Numbered from the stretch's first letter, positions 8,054 to 16,440 are shown. The stretch: DNA of 64,000 bases from Streptomyces capitiformicae (GCF_002214185.1 NZ_CP022161.1:8563486-8627485), one strand, 5' to 3'. Notes: a model not told the origin generated them from the sequence alone. Made by a program: numbers and translations.

Positions 8054-8908
8054 ATGACACCAAGACCCGCCCCAAGCGCCCGACGCCTCCGGCTCGCCAC
8101 CGAGCTGCGAAAACTGCGCGAACGGGCGGGCTTGACGTCAACCGAGGCCGCGAAACTGCTCGGCACCAGTTCCGGTCAACTCAGCAATGTCGAGTCGGCC
8201 CGTTTCGGAGTGAGCCCTGATCGAATCCGCGCAATGGCGGGTGTGTACTCCTGCACGGACCAGTCCTACGTCGACGCGCTGGTCGCGATGGCCGCCGAAA
8301 AGCCGCGCAGCTGCTGGTGGGACGCTTACCGCGACGTGCTCCCCTCGGGGTTCCTCACTCTGGCCGAGCTGGAGCACCACGCGACCGCCCTGCGCACCGC
8401 CTTCACCGCGCACATCCCGGGCATGCTCCAGACACCGGACCACGCCCGGGAGATCTTCCGCCATGTGATCCCGTCCCCCACCCCGCCCGAGGTGGAGCGC
8501 CGCGTCTCGCACCGCGTCCAACGGCAGGACGTCATCTACCGGGCGAACCCCCACCCGTACAGCACCGTCATCCACGAAGCCGCGCTACGCATGCAGGTCG
8601 GCGGCCGATCGGTGGCACGGGCTCAGCTCCAGCACCTGCTCGACATAGGCGAACGGGACCACATCACCATCCGGGTGCTCCCCTACGACGTCGGGGCGTT
8701 CCCCGGATCGGGCCAGTCCATCAACTACCTGTACGGCCCCGTGCCGCAGCTCGACACCGTGCAACTCGACCAGTTCCACGGTCCCGTACTGCTGGACGCC
8801 GAGGCTCACTTGGAGAAGTACCGACTGCTCCTGGACTTCGTCGAATCCATCGCCCTCGCTCCCCCGAACTCCCGCGACCTGATCCATGCCATCGCCCATG
8901 ACCTCTGA
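8054..8908 (+). CDS. XRE-family regulator with DUF5753 domain
   Basis: 284 residues. An N-terminal helix-turn-helix (residues about 15-70, with GLTSTEAAKLLGTSSGQLSN) is followed by the DUF5753 domain (PGMLQTPDHAREIF to the C-terminus). The family binds DNA and works with a DUF397 partner, encoded 10 bases downstream. It is divergent from the RsbW-like operon with about 235 bases between. This is the intact copy from which the fragment at 2544-2952 derives. Confidence 0.88.
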   Translation: MTPRPAPSARRLRLATELRKLRERAGLTSTEAAKLLGTSSGQLSNVESARFGVSPDRIRAMAGVYSCTDQSYVDALVAMAAEKPRSCWWDAYRDVLPSGFLTLAELEHHATALRTAFTAHIPGMLQTPDHAREIFRHVIPSPTPPEVERRVSHRVQRQDVIYRANPHPYSTVIHEAALRMQVGGRSVARAQLQHLLDIGERDHITIRVLPYDVGAFPGSGQSINYLYGPVPQLDTVQLDQFHGPVLLDAEAHLEKYRLLLDFVESIALAPPNSRDLIHAIAHDL

Positions 8909-8918
8909 AGGAGCCCGT

Positions 8919-9164
8919 ATGCCTACCCCTCCATGGCAGAAGTCGTCCTACTGCCAAGAAGGCGAAGCCTGCGTCCACGTCGCCGCCACCTCACAGAAGT
9001 CGTCCTACTGTGGCCAGGGCGAATCCTGCGTCCACATATCCGCCGCCCCCGAGACGATCCACATAACCGAAAGCGCCGACCCCACCCAAGCCGTACTCGA
9101 CGCCAGCCCCTCCGCCTTCGGCGCTCTCCTCCGTGCGCTGAGGGCTGCACATCCCGGAACATGA
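8919..9164 (+). CDS. DUF397 protein with duplicated N-terminal motif
   Basis: 81 residues; the ATG at 8919 has AAGGAG at ideal spacing. The DUF397 opening is present twice in tandem: WQKSSYCQEGEACVHVAAT then SQKSSYCGQGESCVHISAA. The C-terminal half matches other members (SPSAFGALLRALR). It follows the XRE regulator by 10 bases and is probably its partner. The truncated locus at 2963 has only one copy of the motif, so the duplication is specific to this one. Confidence 0.82.
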   Translation: MPTPPWQKSSYCQEGEACVHVAATSQKSSYCGQGESCVHISAAPETIHITESADPTQAVLDASPSAFGALLRALRAAHPGT

Positions 9165-9217
9165 AGTGGTGATCGAATTCCCGCGGCGCATGATGCGGTT
9201 CTTCCCGGAGGTGAACG

Positions 9218-9730
9218 GTGGTGACGGAGCCGACGTTTGAGAGTCTGTTCCGTTCGGCCCGGCACAGCGCGTATCACCTGGAGATGAGGGACGCCTACGG
9301 GCTCGACGACGACTACCGGGAATGGGCTTCGGGCAACCCGTTCGATCCCGCTGAGCGCTGGCCCTGGTGGATTGAGCTGGTCTCCGCTTCGGTGGCCCGT
9401 GGCGTGGCCGTGCATCGTGCGCGCATCGTCTCGGAACCGATCAGCGACTACGTGCGGTACGAGTACGAGCTGACCCACGGCCACAACGTCAAGGCCGGCG
9501 AAGACGTGCGCTGGCTACCCCGTCGGCAGGCCTCCGGGCTGGCGCTGCCCGGAAATGACTTCTGGTTGTTCGACGATACGTCGGTCCTCTTCAACCACTT
9601 CGCCGGGGACGGAACGATGACCGGCGAAGAGCTGGTCACGGACCCCGCCGTGGTGAAGCTGTGCTCGTCCGCTTTCGCCGCGGTGTGGGAGCTGGCCACC
9701 CTGCACGAGGGGTACCGGCCGGACCGATAG
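9218..9730 (+). CDS. DUF6879 protein
   Basis: 170 residues, same strand as the XRE/DUF397 pair, GGAGG before the start. Family hallmarks are ARHSAYHLEMRDAYG near the N-terminus, VHRARIVSEPISDYVRYEYE in the middle and LPGNDFWLFDD. DUF6879 proteins commonly sit next to DUF5753 regulators and are believed to belong to the same regulatory system; their activity is unknown. A paralogue is at 10645-11172, also beside a DUF5753 regulator. Confidence 0.82.
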   Translation: MVTEPTFESLFRSARHSAYHLEMRDAYGLDDDYREWASGNPFDPAERWPWWIELVSASVARGVAVHRARIVSEPISDYVRYEYELTHGHNVKAGEDVRWLPRRQASGLALPGNDFWLFDDTSVLFNHFAGDGTMTGEELVTDPAVVKLCSSAFAAVWELATLHEGYRPDR

Positions 9731-9769
9731 CGCGATCGGCGGCCCTTCCGCCGCACGGAAGATCGCCGC

Positions 9770-10621
9770 TCAGCGCAGATTCTCGATGGCTTTCAGGATC
9801 AGGGCGCGTGCTTCCACCCCGTACACGGCCATGCTGCGCAGTCGCTCGAATGCCTTCAGGTAGAGGGCGATCTCGTCGGGCTGGGTGATTCTCACCCGGG
9901 CTGACAGCAGCTCAACGGACACGAGAGTGTCGTCGTAGACGTGGAACAACTCCTGCGGCCACAGCGTCCGTTCCCGGGTCGAACTGGGGATGATGCCCAA
10001 CGACACCTGAGGGAGGGCGCCGGCTGTGAGCAGGTAGCCGAGCTGTGCGGCCATCGCGTCGTCGTCGCCCAACTGGTAAGAGAGGACGCTTTCTTCGATC
10101 AGCATGACGAACCGGTGGCCCGGCTGATGAATGACCTGCGAGCGTTCGAGGCGGGCTGCGGCTGCCTCTTCGGCATCATCGGGGGCATCGAGCATTTGAG
10201 CGTTGGCTGACAGAAGGGCACGCGCATAGCCCTCGGTCTGAAGCAAGCCGGGCACCAGCGTGGGTGAATAGATCCGAAACAGCTCTGTGGACTGATAGAG
10301 CTCCACGTAGCTGTCTTGGAGCCGCTTCAGGCCCGCGCGCACCTTGCGCCGCCATTCGACGTACAGCGACTCCGCGTTGCGCGACTGAGCGATGACGTCT
10401 GCGGCTTGGTCTTCGACACCGCAGGCCCGGCACCAGAGGCGGATATCGTCCGGTGTGGGGGCCGTACGTGCATTCTCGATGCGGGATGTCTTCGGATGCG
10501 TCCAGCCGCAGCGCACGGCCAGCTCGGTCCCAGTGATGCCCGCGTCGGCACGTAGCTCGCGCAGACGCTGTGCGACCCGTTCACGCGCGGCCTGGGCCGA
10601 GGAGGACGGGGAGATGGACAT
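9770..10621 (-). CDS. Second XRE-family regulator with DUF5753 domain
   Basis: 283 residues from the ATG at 10621. The HTH (AGITGTELAVRCGWTHPKTS) spans about residues 25-70, then the DUF5753 region (PTLVPGLLQTEGYARALL through to IENLR). It belongs to a different subfamily from the 8054 regulator, with a GWTHPKTSRIE recognition helix. It is the last gene of a leftward operon after a small gene and a DUF6879 gene, and converges with the 9218 gene. Confidence 0.85.
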   Translation of the reverse strand: MSISPSSSAQAARERVAQRLRELRADAGITGTELAVRCGWTHPKTSRIENARTAPTPDDIRLWCRACGVEDQAADVIAQSRNAESLYVEWRRKVRAGLKRLQDSYVELYQSTELFRIYSPTLVPGLLQTEGYARALLSANAQMLDAPDDAEEAAAARLERSQVIHQPGHRFVMLIEESVLSYQLGDDDAMAAQLGYLLTAGALPQVSLGIIPSSTRERTLWPQELFHVYDDTLVSVELLSARVRITQPDEIALYLKAFERLRSMAVYGVEARALILKAIENLR

Positions 10622-10644
10622 GAGCCGACCGTGTGCCTTCCGTA

Positions 10645-11172
10645 CTAACTGATCTTGTAGTCCTCGTGCGGCGTCGCCCGTGCCCACACCGCTGCGAAGG
10701 CGTCCGCACACAGCTTCGCCGCAGCTGGATCCTCGCTGACCTCCCCACCGCCCGAGGCTCCTTCGCCGGTGAAATGGTTCCACCGGATGAGTCGGTCGTC
10801 GATCAGCCAGAAGTCGTTGCCGGGCAACGCGATGGCGGAAGCGCGCCGACGCGGCAGCCACCGCACCAGCTCGCCCGCCTCCATGTTCACGACAGTACCC
10901 GCGTGTTCGAACCGAATGTAGTCACTGACCGGCTCGGACACGATGCGGGCCCGGCGCACCACTACGCCACGCGCCACCGTGTTCCGGATCAGTGTCACCC
11001 ATGGCGCCCAGTACGGAGATTCGGGGTCGTTGTCCCGCTCGCCGGTGCTCTTCCAGCGGGCGAAGTCGTCGGCTTCATTGGCGACTCCGTAGGCGTCGCG
11101 CATCTCCAGGTGGACGGCGGAGCGCTGAGCGCTGTTCAGCAGTTCATCGAAGCTGGGTACGTTCTGCGGCAT
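10645..11172 (-). CDS. DUF6879 protein, second copy
   Basis: 175 residues, with the same landmarks as the paralogue at 9218 (SAQRSAVHLEMRDAYG, VRRARIVSEPVSDYIRFE, LPGNDFWLIDD). Its start lies inside the end of the upstream small gene (29-base overlap) and its stop is 23 bases before the XRE gene, so the three form one operon. Probably works with the downstream DUF5753 regulator. Confidence 0.82.
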   Translation of the reverse strand: MPQNVPSFDELLNSAQRSAVHLEMRDAYGVANEADDFARWKSTGERDNDPESPYWAPWVTLIRNTVARGVVVRRARIVSEPVSDYIRFEHAGTVVNMEAGELVRWLPRRRASAIALPGNDFWLIDDRLIRWNHFTGEGASGGGEVSEDPAAAKLCADAFAAVWARATPHEDYKIS

Positions 11173-11404
11173 CGCATGCCCTCCTCAGGATCGGCGCCAG
11201 ACGAGCAGGAATACGGACGACAGCCTCGTGATCGGGGATGCCGACCGCGTGTCCCGGTACCTCGAACGCAGCGCACTCGGCTTCGAGTTCGGGTGTCGGC
11301 TTCCATCCCTGAATGATCAGATCGTTGTTGCTTTCGTCGACCCAGACCGTGGGACTCTCGCCCGTTCCGGTATTCGGGTCGATACCGATGAACCGTAGCG
11401 TCAT
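11144..11404 (-). CDS. Small hypothetical protein leading the DUF6879-XRE operon
   Basis: 86 residues. Of two possible in-frame starts I choose the ATG at 11404 because GGAGG lies eight bases upstream. The N-terminus MTLRFIGIDPNTG followed by PTVWVD and DLIIQGWKP is typical of a small protein found beside DUF6879 genes in actinomycetes. No function known. Inverted and direct repeats upstream probably regulate the operon. Confidence 0.65.
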   Translation of the reverse strand: MTLRFIGIDPNTGTGESPTVWVDESNNDLIIQGWKPTPELEAECAAFEVPGHAVGIPDHEAVVRIPARLAPILRRACDAAERTQLR

Positions 11405-11425
11405 CGCTGCCTCCGGCACGCTTGG

Positions 11426-11443
11426 TGTGCACTGATGTACACA
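11426..11443 (-). promoter_or_regulatory. Imperfect palindrome upstream of the 11404 operon
   Basis: TGTGCAC-N4-GTACACA, an inverted repeat with one mismatch, 22 bases upstream of the start codon. It is a plausible operator, possibly for the XRE protein at the end of the operon. Confidence 0.4.
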
Positions 11444-11510
11444 ATCTTCGGAGGAAGGGGCGATCGAAGCAAGAGGGCATTGCGCCTACAACCAGTGACA
11501 ACCATTGTTT

Positions 11511-11530
11511 ATGAACATTCATGAACATTG
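11511..11530. repeat. Tandem 10-bp repeat in the divergent promoter region
   Basis: ATGAACATTC is followed directly by ATGAACATTG, and just upstream TACAACCAGTG and GACAACCATTG form a second near-repeat. The 319-base gap between 11405 and 11723 otherwise holds no gene. Ten-base periodicity puts both copies on one face of the helix, as for a protein-binding site. Confidence 0.4.
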
Positions 11531-11723
11531 CTGGAAAGAGCACTCGCCGTGCTACTAGCGTCAGCAGGCACAACAAGACCTCGGCGAGGTGACAGCCCCG
11601 GGCGAAGCCAACGCCGCTGAAGCCGCCATGCGCGATCCCGTGCAAGAACGTGGCCCTTCAACGGCACAGCTGCGTACGGACTCACCTCTTGAGGAGACCG
11701 GCCTGGGACCTGGGAGGCCATGC

Positions 11724-11915
11724 GTGACGACACAGAAACCGAAGTACCACAGCCCGAGTGAGCCGCTGGCCGAGCCCTCCGCGAAGCCCGGCTGCTCCGC
11801 TTGCATGTCCCTCGCGGTCGCCAGGCAGAACGCGCGCTCCGACTGCGACTACAGCGCGGTGTCCGACGTGAATGTGGAACTGCGTCGGCACCATGCAGAA
11901 GCGCACAGGGCATGA
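11724..11915 (+). CDS. Small Cys-containing hypothetical protein
   Basis: 63 residues from a GTG at 11724 with GGGAGG upstream. It carries C-S-A-C (GCSACMSLAVARQNA), a later Cys, and an ending NVELRRHHAEAH, a small metal-binding-like pattern. Its stop overlaps the next start by four bases. This pair of small genes is of a kind often seen in Streptomyces near XRE/DUF397 loci; function unknown. Confidence 0.55.
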   Translation: MTTQKPKYHSPSEPLAEPSAKPGCSACMSLAVARQNARSDCDYSAVSDVNVELRRHHAEAHRA

Positions 11916-12109
11916 GCCAGAAAAAGGAGCGCGAGCTCTTCTCCGGTCGCCCGCTCATGACCATGCGGGTGTCCCATGACTCCGGGCGGACATGGAAACC
12001 GGAGCGGGCCGTACTCAGTACGGACGACCTACGGCCCCTGATCACGGCCGAATGGCCTCCGTGCCGGTGCCGGCACTGCGTCAAGCCGCACAAGTCCGCT
12101 CATCGCTGA
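11912..12109 (+). CDS. Small basic Cys-rich hypothetical protein
   Basis: 65 residues; the ATG at 11912 overlaps the previous stop (ATGA). It ends with a C-x-C-x-x-C cluster (PPCRCRHCVKPHKSAHR) that could bind a metal. Probably co-translated with the preceding gene. Family not recognised. Confidence 0.55.
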   Translation: MSQKKERELFSGRPLMTMRVSHDSGRTWKPERAVLSTDDLRPLITAEWPPCRCRHCVKPHKSAHR

Positions 12110-12213
12110 GGCGCCTGTCCCCGTCCCCTCTCCCACGAACTCCCGCCCAACCCGGGCGGCGGCGGTCAGGCACTCAGCCATGGCCGCGATCAGGTGAGCA
12201 GGAAGGTGCAGTG

Positions 12214-12447
12214 ATGCTGGACGGAAGTGATCTGTACGGGCTCGACATCGACGGGGCGTCGTTCGTGAAGGCCTGCGGCGGCAACACCCACCCCGATGGG
12301 GAATCCTGCGTGACCCTCGCCCGGATCGGCGAGGACGCCTGGGCCCTTGGGGACAGCAAGCGGCCGGACGCCGAGCCGCTCCGCTTCACCACGGAGGAGC
12401 TGGACGCGGCCGGGATCGACCCGGCCCGGTTCGGCCTGTCCGCCTGA
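12214..12447 (+). CDS. DUF397-type protein
   Basis: 77 residues. ATG at 12214, GGAAGG upstream. It contains the DUF397-like core FVKACGGNTHPDGESCVTLARIG and the late LRFTTEELDAAGIDP. No XRE gene is adjacent on the same strand; the nearest DUF5753 regulators are at 8.05 and 9.77 kb. The two small Cys genes lie just upstream and may share the transcript. Confidence 0.68.
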   Translation: MLDGSDLYGLDIDGASFVKACGGNTHPDGESCVTLARIGEDAWALGDSKRPDAEPLRFTTEELDAAGIDPARFGLSA

Positions 12448-12532
12448 CCCTCCCCCCATAGGCCGGTCCTGGCTCCCGACCCACCGAGCCGGGACCGGCC
12501 GCCCCTCCCATGCCCTCGATCGGAACGACCTG

Positions 12533-13000
12533 GTGCACCACCACGGCTACCTGTGGACCGGCCCGAAAGAACGCTTCGACAACGAAGCCCTACGGCGGCC
12601 CCCACACCCCGAACCACCACCGGCCGGAAGCAGACCGGAGCTGATCCAGCGGTACCGGGAAGTGGCGGCGGCGTTCCGTCTCGTGGACCTGCCACCGCTG
12701 GAAACGGCCTACTGGCTGATCAAACCCGGATCACTCGTCCGTGACACATGGACCGAACCGAAGGAAGCGGCGACCTGGCTCGGGGAACAACTCGCCGTAT
12801 TCGCATCGCGGTTCGCCTCCGACCGGGACCGCGACACCACCCACCTGGCCACCCTCGTCGACTCCGCAACCGAACGCCTGGCATCGGGAACAGACCTGTC
12901 ACTCGGCTTCTACCTCGAACGCCCCACGTACCTCTCCCTGGCCCTGGTGACCTGCTCCCCGAACCGTTCCGTGCCCGACCTGCGATGTCCCATGACGTGA
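12533..13000 (+). CDS. Hypothetical protein
   Basis: 155 residues from a GTG at 12533 (VHHHGYLWTGPKERFD). An internal helical region (LIQRYREVAAAFRLVDLPPLETAYWLIKPG) resembles small cytoplasmic Streptomyces proteins of unknown role. The ribosome site is weak, so an N-terminal loss is possible. It ends 212 bases before the secreted propeller gene. Confidence 0.45.
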   Translation: MHHHGYLWTGPKERFDNEALRRPPHPEPPPAGSRPELIQRYREVAAAFRLVDLPPLETAYWLIKPGSLVRDTWTEPKEAATWLGEQLAVFASRFASDRDRDTTHLATLVDSATERLASGTDLSLGFYLERPTYLSLALVTCSPNRSVPDLRCPMT

Positions 13001-13212
13001 CCCGTTCACGCCGGCGTCGAGCTCTCATCAGCCCCTGTGAAACTCCTGTCAGTGGCGTGATCTAGTCTTCGGTCACGCGTCACACGCGCCCCACACGGTC
13101 CATGTATCAGGCATGTGCTCGGTCAGGTATGTCTCCGAACCCCCCACGGCCCGTATGCGAGCGGCGCGCGTAATCGCCCTTCCTTCGTTTTCTTCCGGGG
13201 GTTCGAAACACC

Positions 13213-15234
13213 GTGCGCAGACACGTACGCACCCTTCCGGCCGCCACCGCGCTGGCCGTCCTCTTCAGCTCGGCCGCGCTCGCGGTCGGCGTGGCCACGC
13301 CCGCCGTGGCCGACACCAGTACGCCCCTGCCGGTGCAGTCGTCCGGCGACATCGTCGTCGACGGCGTGCACCAGCGCGTCTTCGTCTCCGACCCGACCGG
13401 CGGCCAGGTCGTCGCCACCGACTACGCCGGCAAGGTCGTCGGCACCGTGGCCTCACTGCCCGGTGCCAAGGGCCTGGAGCTGTCCCCCGATTCCGGCACC
13501 CTCTACGCGGCCGTGCCGGGCGACGACTCGATCGTGGCCATCGACACGGCGACGGTCACCGAGGCCAAGCGGTACCCGATCGGTGAGGGCACCGACCCGC
13601 AGTACCCGGCGTGGGCCGGCGGCAAGCTGTGGTTCGGCTACGGCGCCGCCGCCCAGGGCAACCTCGGCTCCCTGGACGTCTCCGGCACCGAGCCGGTGCT
13701 CACGCTGGGCCAGGACCGCGGCTGGTACGCGGCCCCGAGACTGGACTCCACTCCCGGCGCCCCCAACACCCTGGCGGCGGGCATCGAGGGCATGAGCCCG
13801 GCCTCCGTCGCCGTCTACGACGTGTCGTCCGGTACGGCGACGCGCACCGCGAGCGGCCCCAACACCAGCGACTACGTGCCGAGCAACCTGCGCGACCTCG
13901 CCCTCACCCCCGACGGCTCCCAGCTCGTGGTGGCCAGCGGCGCGCCGTACTTCCACCAGGTGTACAAGACCGCCGACCTGACGCCGGCCGGCCAGTACCC
14001 GAGCGACTCGTACCCGAACGCCGTCGACATCGCCCCCGACGGCACGGTCGCGGCGGGCATCGACGGCACGTACTCGCCGGACGTGTGGACCTACGAGCCG
14101 GGCACGACCACGGCCACCCACGTCTACGACTTCACCAACACGGCCGAAGGCGCCGGCGACGCCGGTGTCCTCACGCCGGGCGGCCTCGCCTTCACGCCGG
14201 ACGAGTCGCACCTGTTCGCGGTCGTCGCCACCAACGGCGGCGGCTACGCGCTGCGCGACCTGGGTGCCGAGGCCCCGCCGCCGCCCCCGGCTCCGTCCCC
14301 GACGACCCTCACGGTGAACGCGCCCGCGACGGCCACCCGGGCCCAGGCCCTGACCGTCACCGGCAAGCTCACCTCGGACGCGCCCTTCGCCTCCGGCACC
14401 ACCCTCACGGTCACCCGCACCGACCTGGAGTCCCCGGCGGGCAAGCTGCTCGCCCCGGTCACGGTCGCGGCGGACGGCTCGTACTCCTTCAAGGACACCC
14501 CGCCGGCGGGCGGTTCGGTGAAGTACACCGTCTCCTACGCGGGCGACGCCACCCACCAGGCGGCCTCCGCGTCCGACACGGTCCAGGTCTCGCGGGCCAC
14601 GACCACGCTGACGCTCAACAAGAACGGCAACGTCTACTCGTACGGCGCGGACGTGACCTTCACGGCCCACCTCGGTACGACGTACAAGAACCGCACGGTC
14701 GAGATCTGGGCCGACCCGTACGGCTCCGACAAGCCGAACAAGCTGGTCAAGTCCGGGACGGTGAACTCCTACGGCAATCTGTCCGTCACCCTCGACCTGA
14801 CCCGCGACACCAAGCTCACGGCCAAGTTCGCGGGCGACGCGCGTTACGCGCCGAAGACCGCGACGAGCAAGGTCTACACGAAGGTGAGCGTCTCGACGAC
14901 CCCGAGCCGCCACTACAAGACCGCCTCCGCCTGGAACCGGACCTACTACTACTTCCGCAAGTCCGTGGACCCGCTGTTCACGACCCGGATGACCTACTAC
15001 CCGGGCCGCGACTACCGGGTCCAGGTCCAGGCGTACTACGACGGCGCCTGGCGCACCACGGGCACGCAGTACTTCCCGCTGGAGTCCTCCGGCCTGGGCG
15101 CGGTCGAGCTCCAGGGCGAACCGAGCACCGGCATCCGTTTCCGGATCCGTTCCTCGTACATCGACACGACGTCGGGCGACAACGTGAACACGACGACGCA
15201 CGGCGCCTGGAAGTACTTCATCTTCACCAGCTAG
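13213..15234 (+). CDS. Secreted beta-propeller protein with Ig-like and conserved C-terminal domains
   Basis: 673 residues from a GTG at 13213. A Sec signal ends near residue 34 (AVADT). Residues about 45-350 form a YVTN/SMP-30-like propeller with repeated motifs (VFVSDPTGGQV, LALTPDGSQLVV, DIAPDGTVAA, LAFTPDESHLFAV). A Pro linker (EAPPPPPAPSP) leads to two Ig-like beta repeats and a Tyr-rich C-terminal domain ending HGAWKYFIFTS. No catalytic residues are seen; a surface-binding or structural role is likely. The C-terminal part is duplicated at 5978-6557. It ends in a strong terminator. Confidence 0.8.
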   Translation: MRRHVRTLPAATALAVLFSSAALAVGVATPAVADTSTPLPVQSSGDIVVDGVHQRVFVSDPTGGQVVATDYAGKVVGTVASLPGAKGLELSPDSGTLYAAVPGDDSIVAIDTATVTEAKRYPIGEGTDPQYPAWAGGKLWFGYGAAAQGNLGSLDVSGTEPVLTLGQDRGWYAAPRLDSTPGAPNTLAAGIEGMSPASVAVYDVSSGTATRTASGPNTSDYVPSNLRDLALTPDGSQLVVASGAPYFHQVYKTADLTPAGQYPSDSYPNAVDIAPDGTVAAGIDGTYSPDVWTYEPGTTTATHVYDFTNTAEGAGDAGVLTPGGLAFTPDESHLFAVVATNGGGYALRDLGAEAPPPPPAPSPTTLTVNAPATATRAQALTVTGKLTSDAPFASGTTLTVTRTDLESPAGKLLAPVTVAADGSYSFKDTPPAGGSVKYTVSYAGDATHQAASASDTVQVSRATTTLTLNKNGNVYSYGADVTFTAHLGTTYKNRTVEIWADPYGSDKPNKLVKSGTVNSYGNLSVTLDLTRDTKLTAKFAGDARYAPKTATSKVYTKVSVSTTPSRHYKTASAWNRTYYYFRKSVDPLFTTRMTYYPGRDYRVQVQAYYDGAWRTTGTQYFPLESSGLGAVELQGEPSTGIRFRIRSSYIDTTSGDNVNTTTHGAWKYFIFTS

Positions 15235-15258
15235 CCCCGAGGAACAGCACCCTCACAC

Positions 15259-15301
15259 CGGTGGCCCGCGACGTCGAACCGTCGAACGTCGCGGGCCACC
15301 G
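15259..15301. terminator. Terminator hairpin after the propeller gene
   Basis: A perfect 16-bp stem (15259-15274 pairs with 15286-15301; left arm begins CGGTGGCCCGCG) with an 11-base loop, 24 bases after the stop. Confidence 0.85.
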
Positions 15302-15354
15302 CGCTGTCCGCCAGGCGCCGCGTGGAATTCCCCGGCGATCCGAGGCAACGGTAA

Positions 15355-15369
15355 GGAATGACTCATTCC
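15355..15369. promoter_or_regulatory. Palindrome upstream of the response-regulator gene
   Basis: GGAATGACTCATTCC, a perfect 7-1-7 palindrome, about 107 bases before the response-regulator start. It lies in a comparatively AT-rich stretch likely to hold the promoter and is a candidate regulatory site. Confidence 0.45.
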
Positions 15370-15475
15370 GAATGATTTCGAAAGCGGTCTCCTTACCTGC
15401 GGGTACGTGTGACGATACGGCTCTGCCGAAACTTGAGACCTCAATATCGAGGTCACGGTCGCAAAGGAACAGGAC

Positions 15476-16216
15476 ATGACCACCCCTGTGCCCTCGGTCC
15501 CTTCCGCAGCTCCGTCAGCCGCCTCGGCCGCCTCGGCCGGGCGGCTTCTCGTCGTGGACGACGAGGAAGGGATCCGTTCCATGCTCACGATGGCGTTGGA
15601 GTTCCTCGGCTACCAGGTGACCGCCGCGGCCACCGGTCGTCAGGCGCTCCAGGCCGTGACCAGGCACCATCCTGATCTCATCCTCCTCGACGTCAACCTC
15701 CCCGACCTCGGCGGCTTCGAGGTGTGCCGGACGTTGCGGGACCGGGGGAACGCCGTACCGGTGCTGTTCCTGACCGGCCTCGGCGGGGTCGACGACCGGG
15801 TGCGGGGGCTGGACATGGGCGGCGACGACTTCGTCACGAAGCCGTTCGAGTTGAAGGAGGTGGCCGCCCGGGTACGCGCCCTGCTGCGCCGGGCCGGCGG
15901 TACCGTCCCCGCCCCCGACCGCAACCGGCTCCGCGCCGGCGCCGTCCAACTCGACGCCGACGCCCACCAGGTCTGGGCCGGCGAACGGCCCGTCGACCTC
16001 ACCACCACCGAGTTCGCCCTGCTGCGGTACCTCATGGAGAACCCCGGGCGGGTGCTCTCGCGAGGCCAGATCCAGGAGCGGGTGTGGAACCACCGTGACG
16101 AGGGGTCCGGCGTCGTGGACACGTACATCTACTACTTGCGCCGGAAACTGGGCGAACCCGGGCAGTCCCTCATACGTACCGTGCGGGGAGTGGGTTACCA
16201 GCTGTGCACGAACTGA
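15476..16216 (+). CDS. OmpR/PhoB-type response regulator
   Basis: 246 residues. The receiver domain has the acidic pocket (VVDDEEG, residues 27-32), phospho-acceptor Asp-72 (LLDVNLPD), the conserved Thr in LFLTGL and Lys in VTKPFE. The C-terminal winged helix (about 145-245) has VDLTTTEFALLRYLMENPG and VRGVGYQL. A low-complexity Ser/Ala N-terminus (residues 4-22) is unusual. It pairs with the kinase gene downstream, though a hairpin and an interspersed repeat lie between. Confidence 0.9.
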   Translation: MTTPVPSVPSAAPSAASAASAGRLLVVDDEEGIRSMLTMALEFLGYQVTAAATGRQALQAVTRHHPDLILLDVNLPDLGGFEVCRTLRDRGNAVPVLFLTGLGGVDDRVRGLDMGGDDFVTKPFELKEVAARVRALLRRAGGTVPAPDRNRLRAGAVQLDADAHQVWAGERPVDLTTTEFALLRYLMENPGRVLSRGQIQERVWNHRDEGSGVVDTYIYYLRRKLGEPGQSLIRTVRGVGYQLCTN

Positions 16217-16243
16217 ACGACGACGGCTCCCCGCACTCCCGGT

Positions 16244-16267
16244 AAAGCGGGGCGCAGCCCCTGCTTT
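16244..16267. terminator. Hairpin between response regulator and kinase
   Basis: AAAGC-GGGGC-GCA-GCCCC-(T)-GCTTT, a 10-bp stem with one bulge, 27 bases after the response-regulator stop. It may end or attenuate transcription into the kinase gene. Confidence 0.5.
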
Positions 16268-16440
16268 CAGGGGCACGGGGAACTGCGCGACAAGCCCCCA
16301 CCCACCCGCGCCCGCCGACGAACCATCCCGACCGAGCTGGAAGGCGGGGCGGGGTCGAAGGGGCGGCAGCCCCCGGGATGGGACGGGTAGGGGCGGCGAG
16401 GGCGAGAAACTGCTGGGCGGAAGCAAAGGGTTGGACACGG
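16268..16440. repeat. Streptomyces interspersed intergenic repeat
   Basis: The core GGGGCACGGGGAACTGCGCG followed by an ACAAGCCCCC run, and the later GGCGGCAGCCCCC and GGGTAGGGGCGGCGAGGGCG, match a repeat I recognise as widespread between Streptomyces genes. It fills the gap between response regulator and kinase right up to the kinase start. The family name is uncertain; the recognition is from memory, not a search. Confidence 0.55.

Noticed and set aside
13453..15201. A 582-codon minus-strand frame over the propeller gene
   Set aside because: Low-complexity Arg/Gly/Val antisense frame; no domain.
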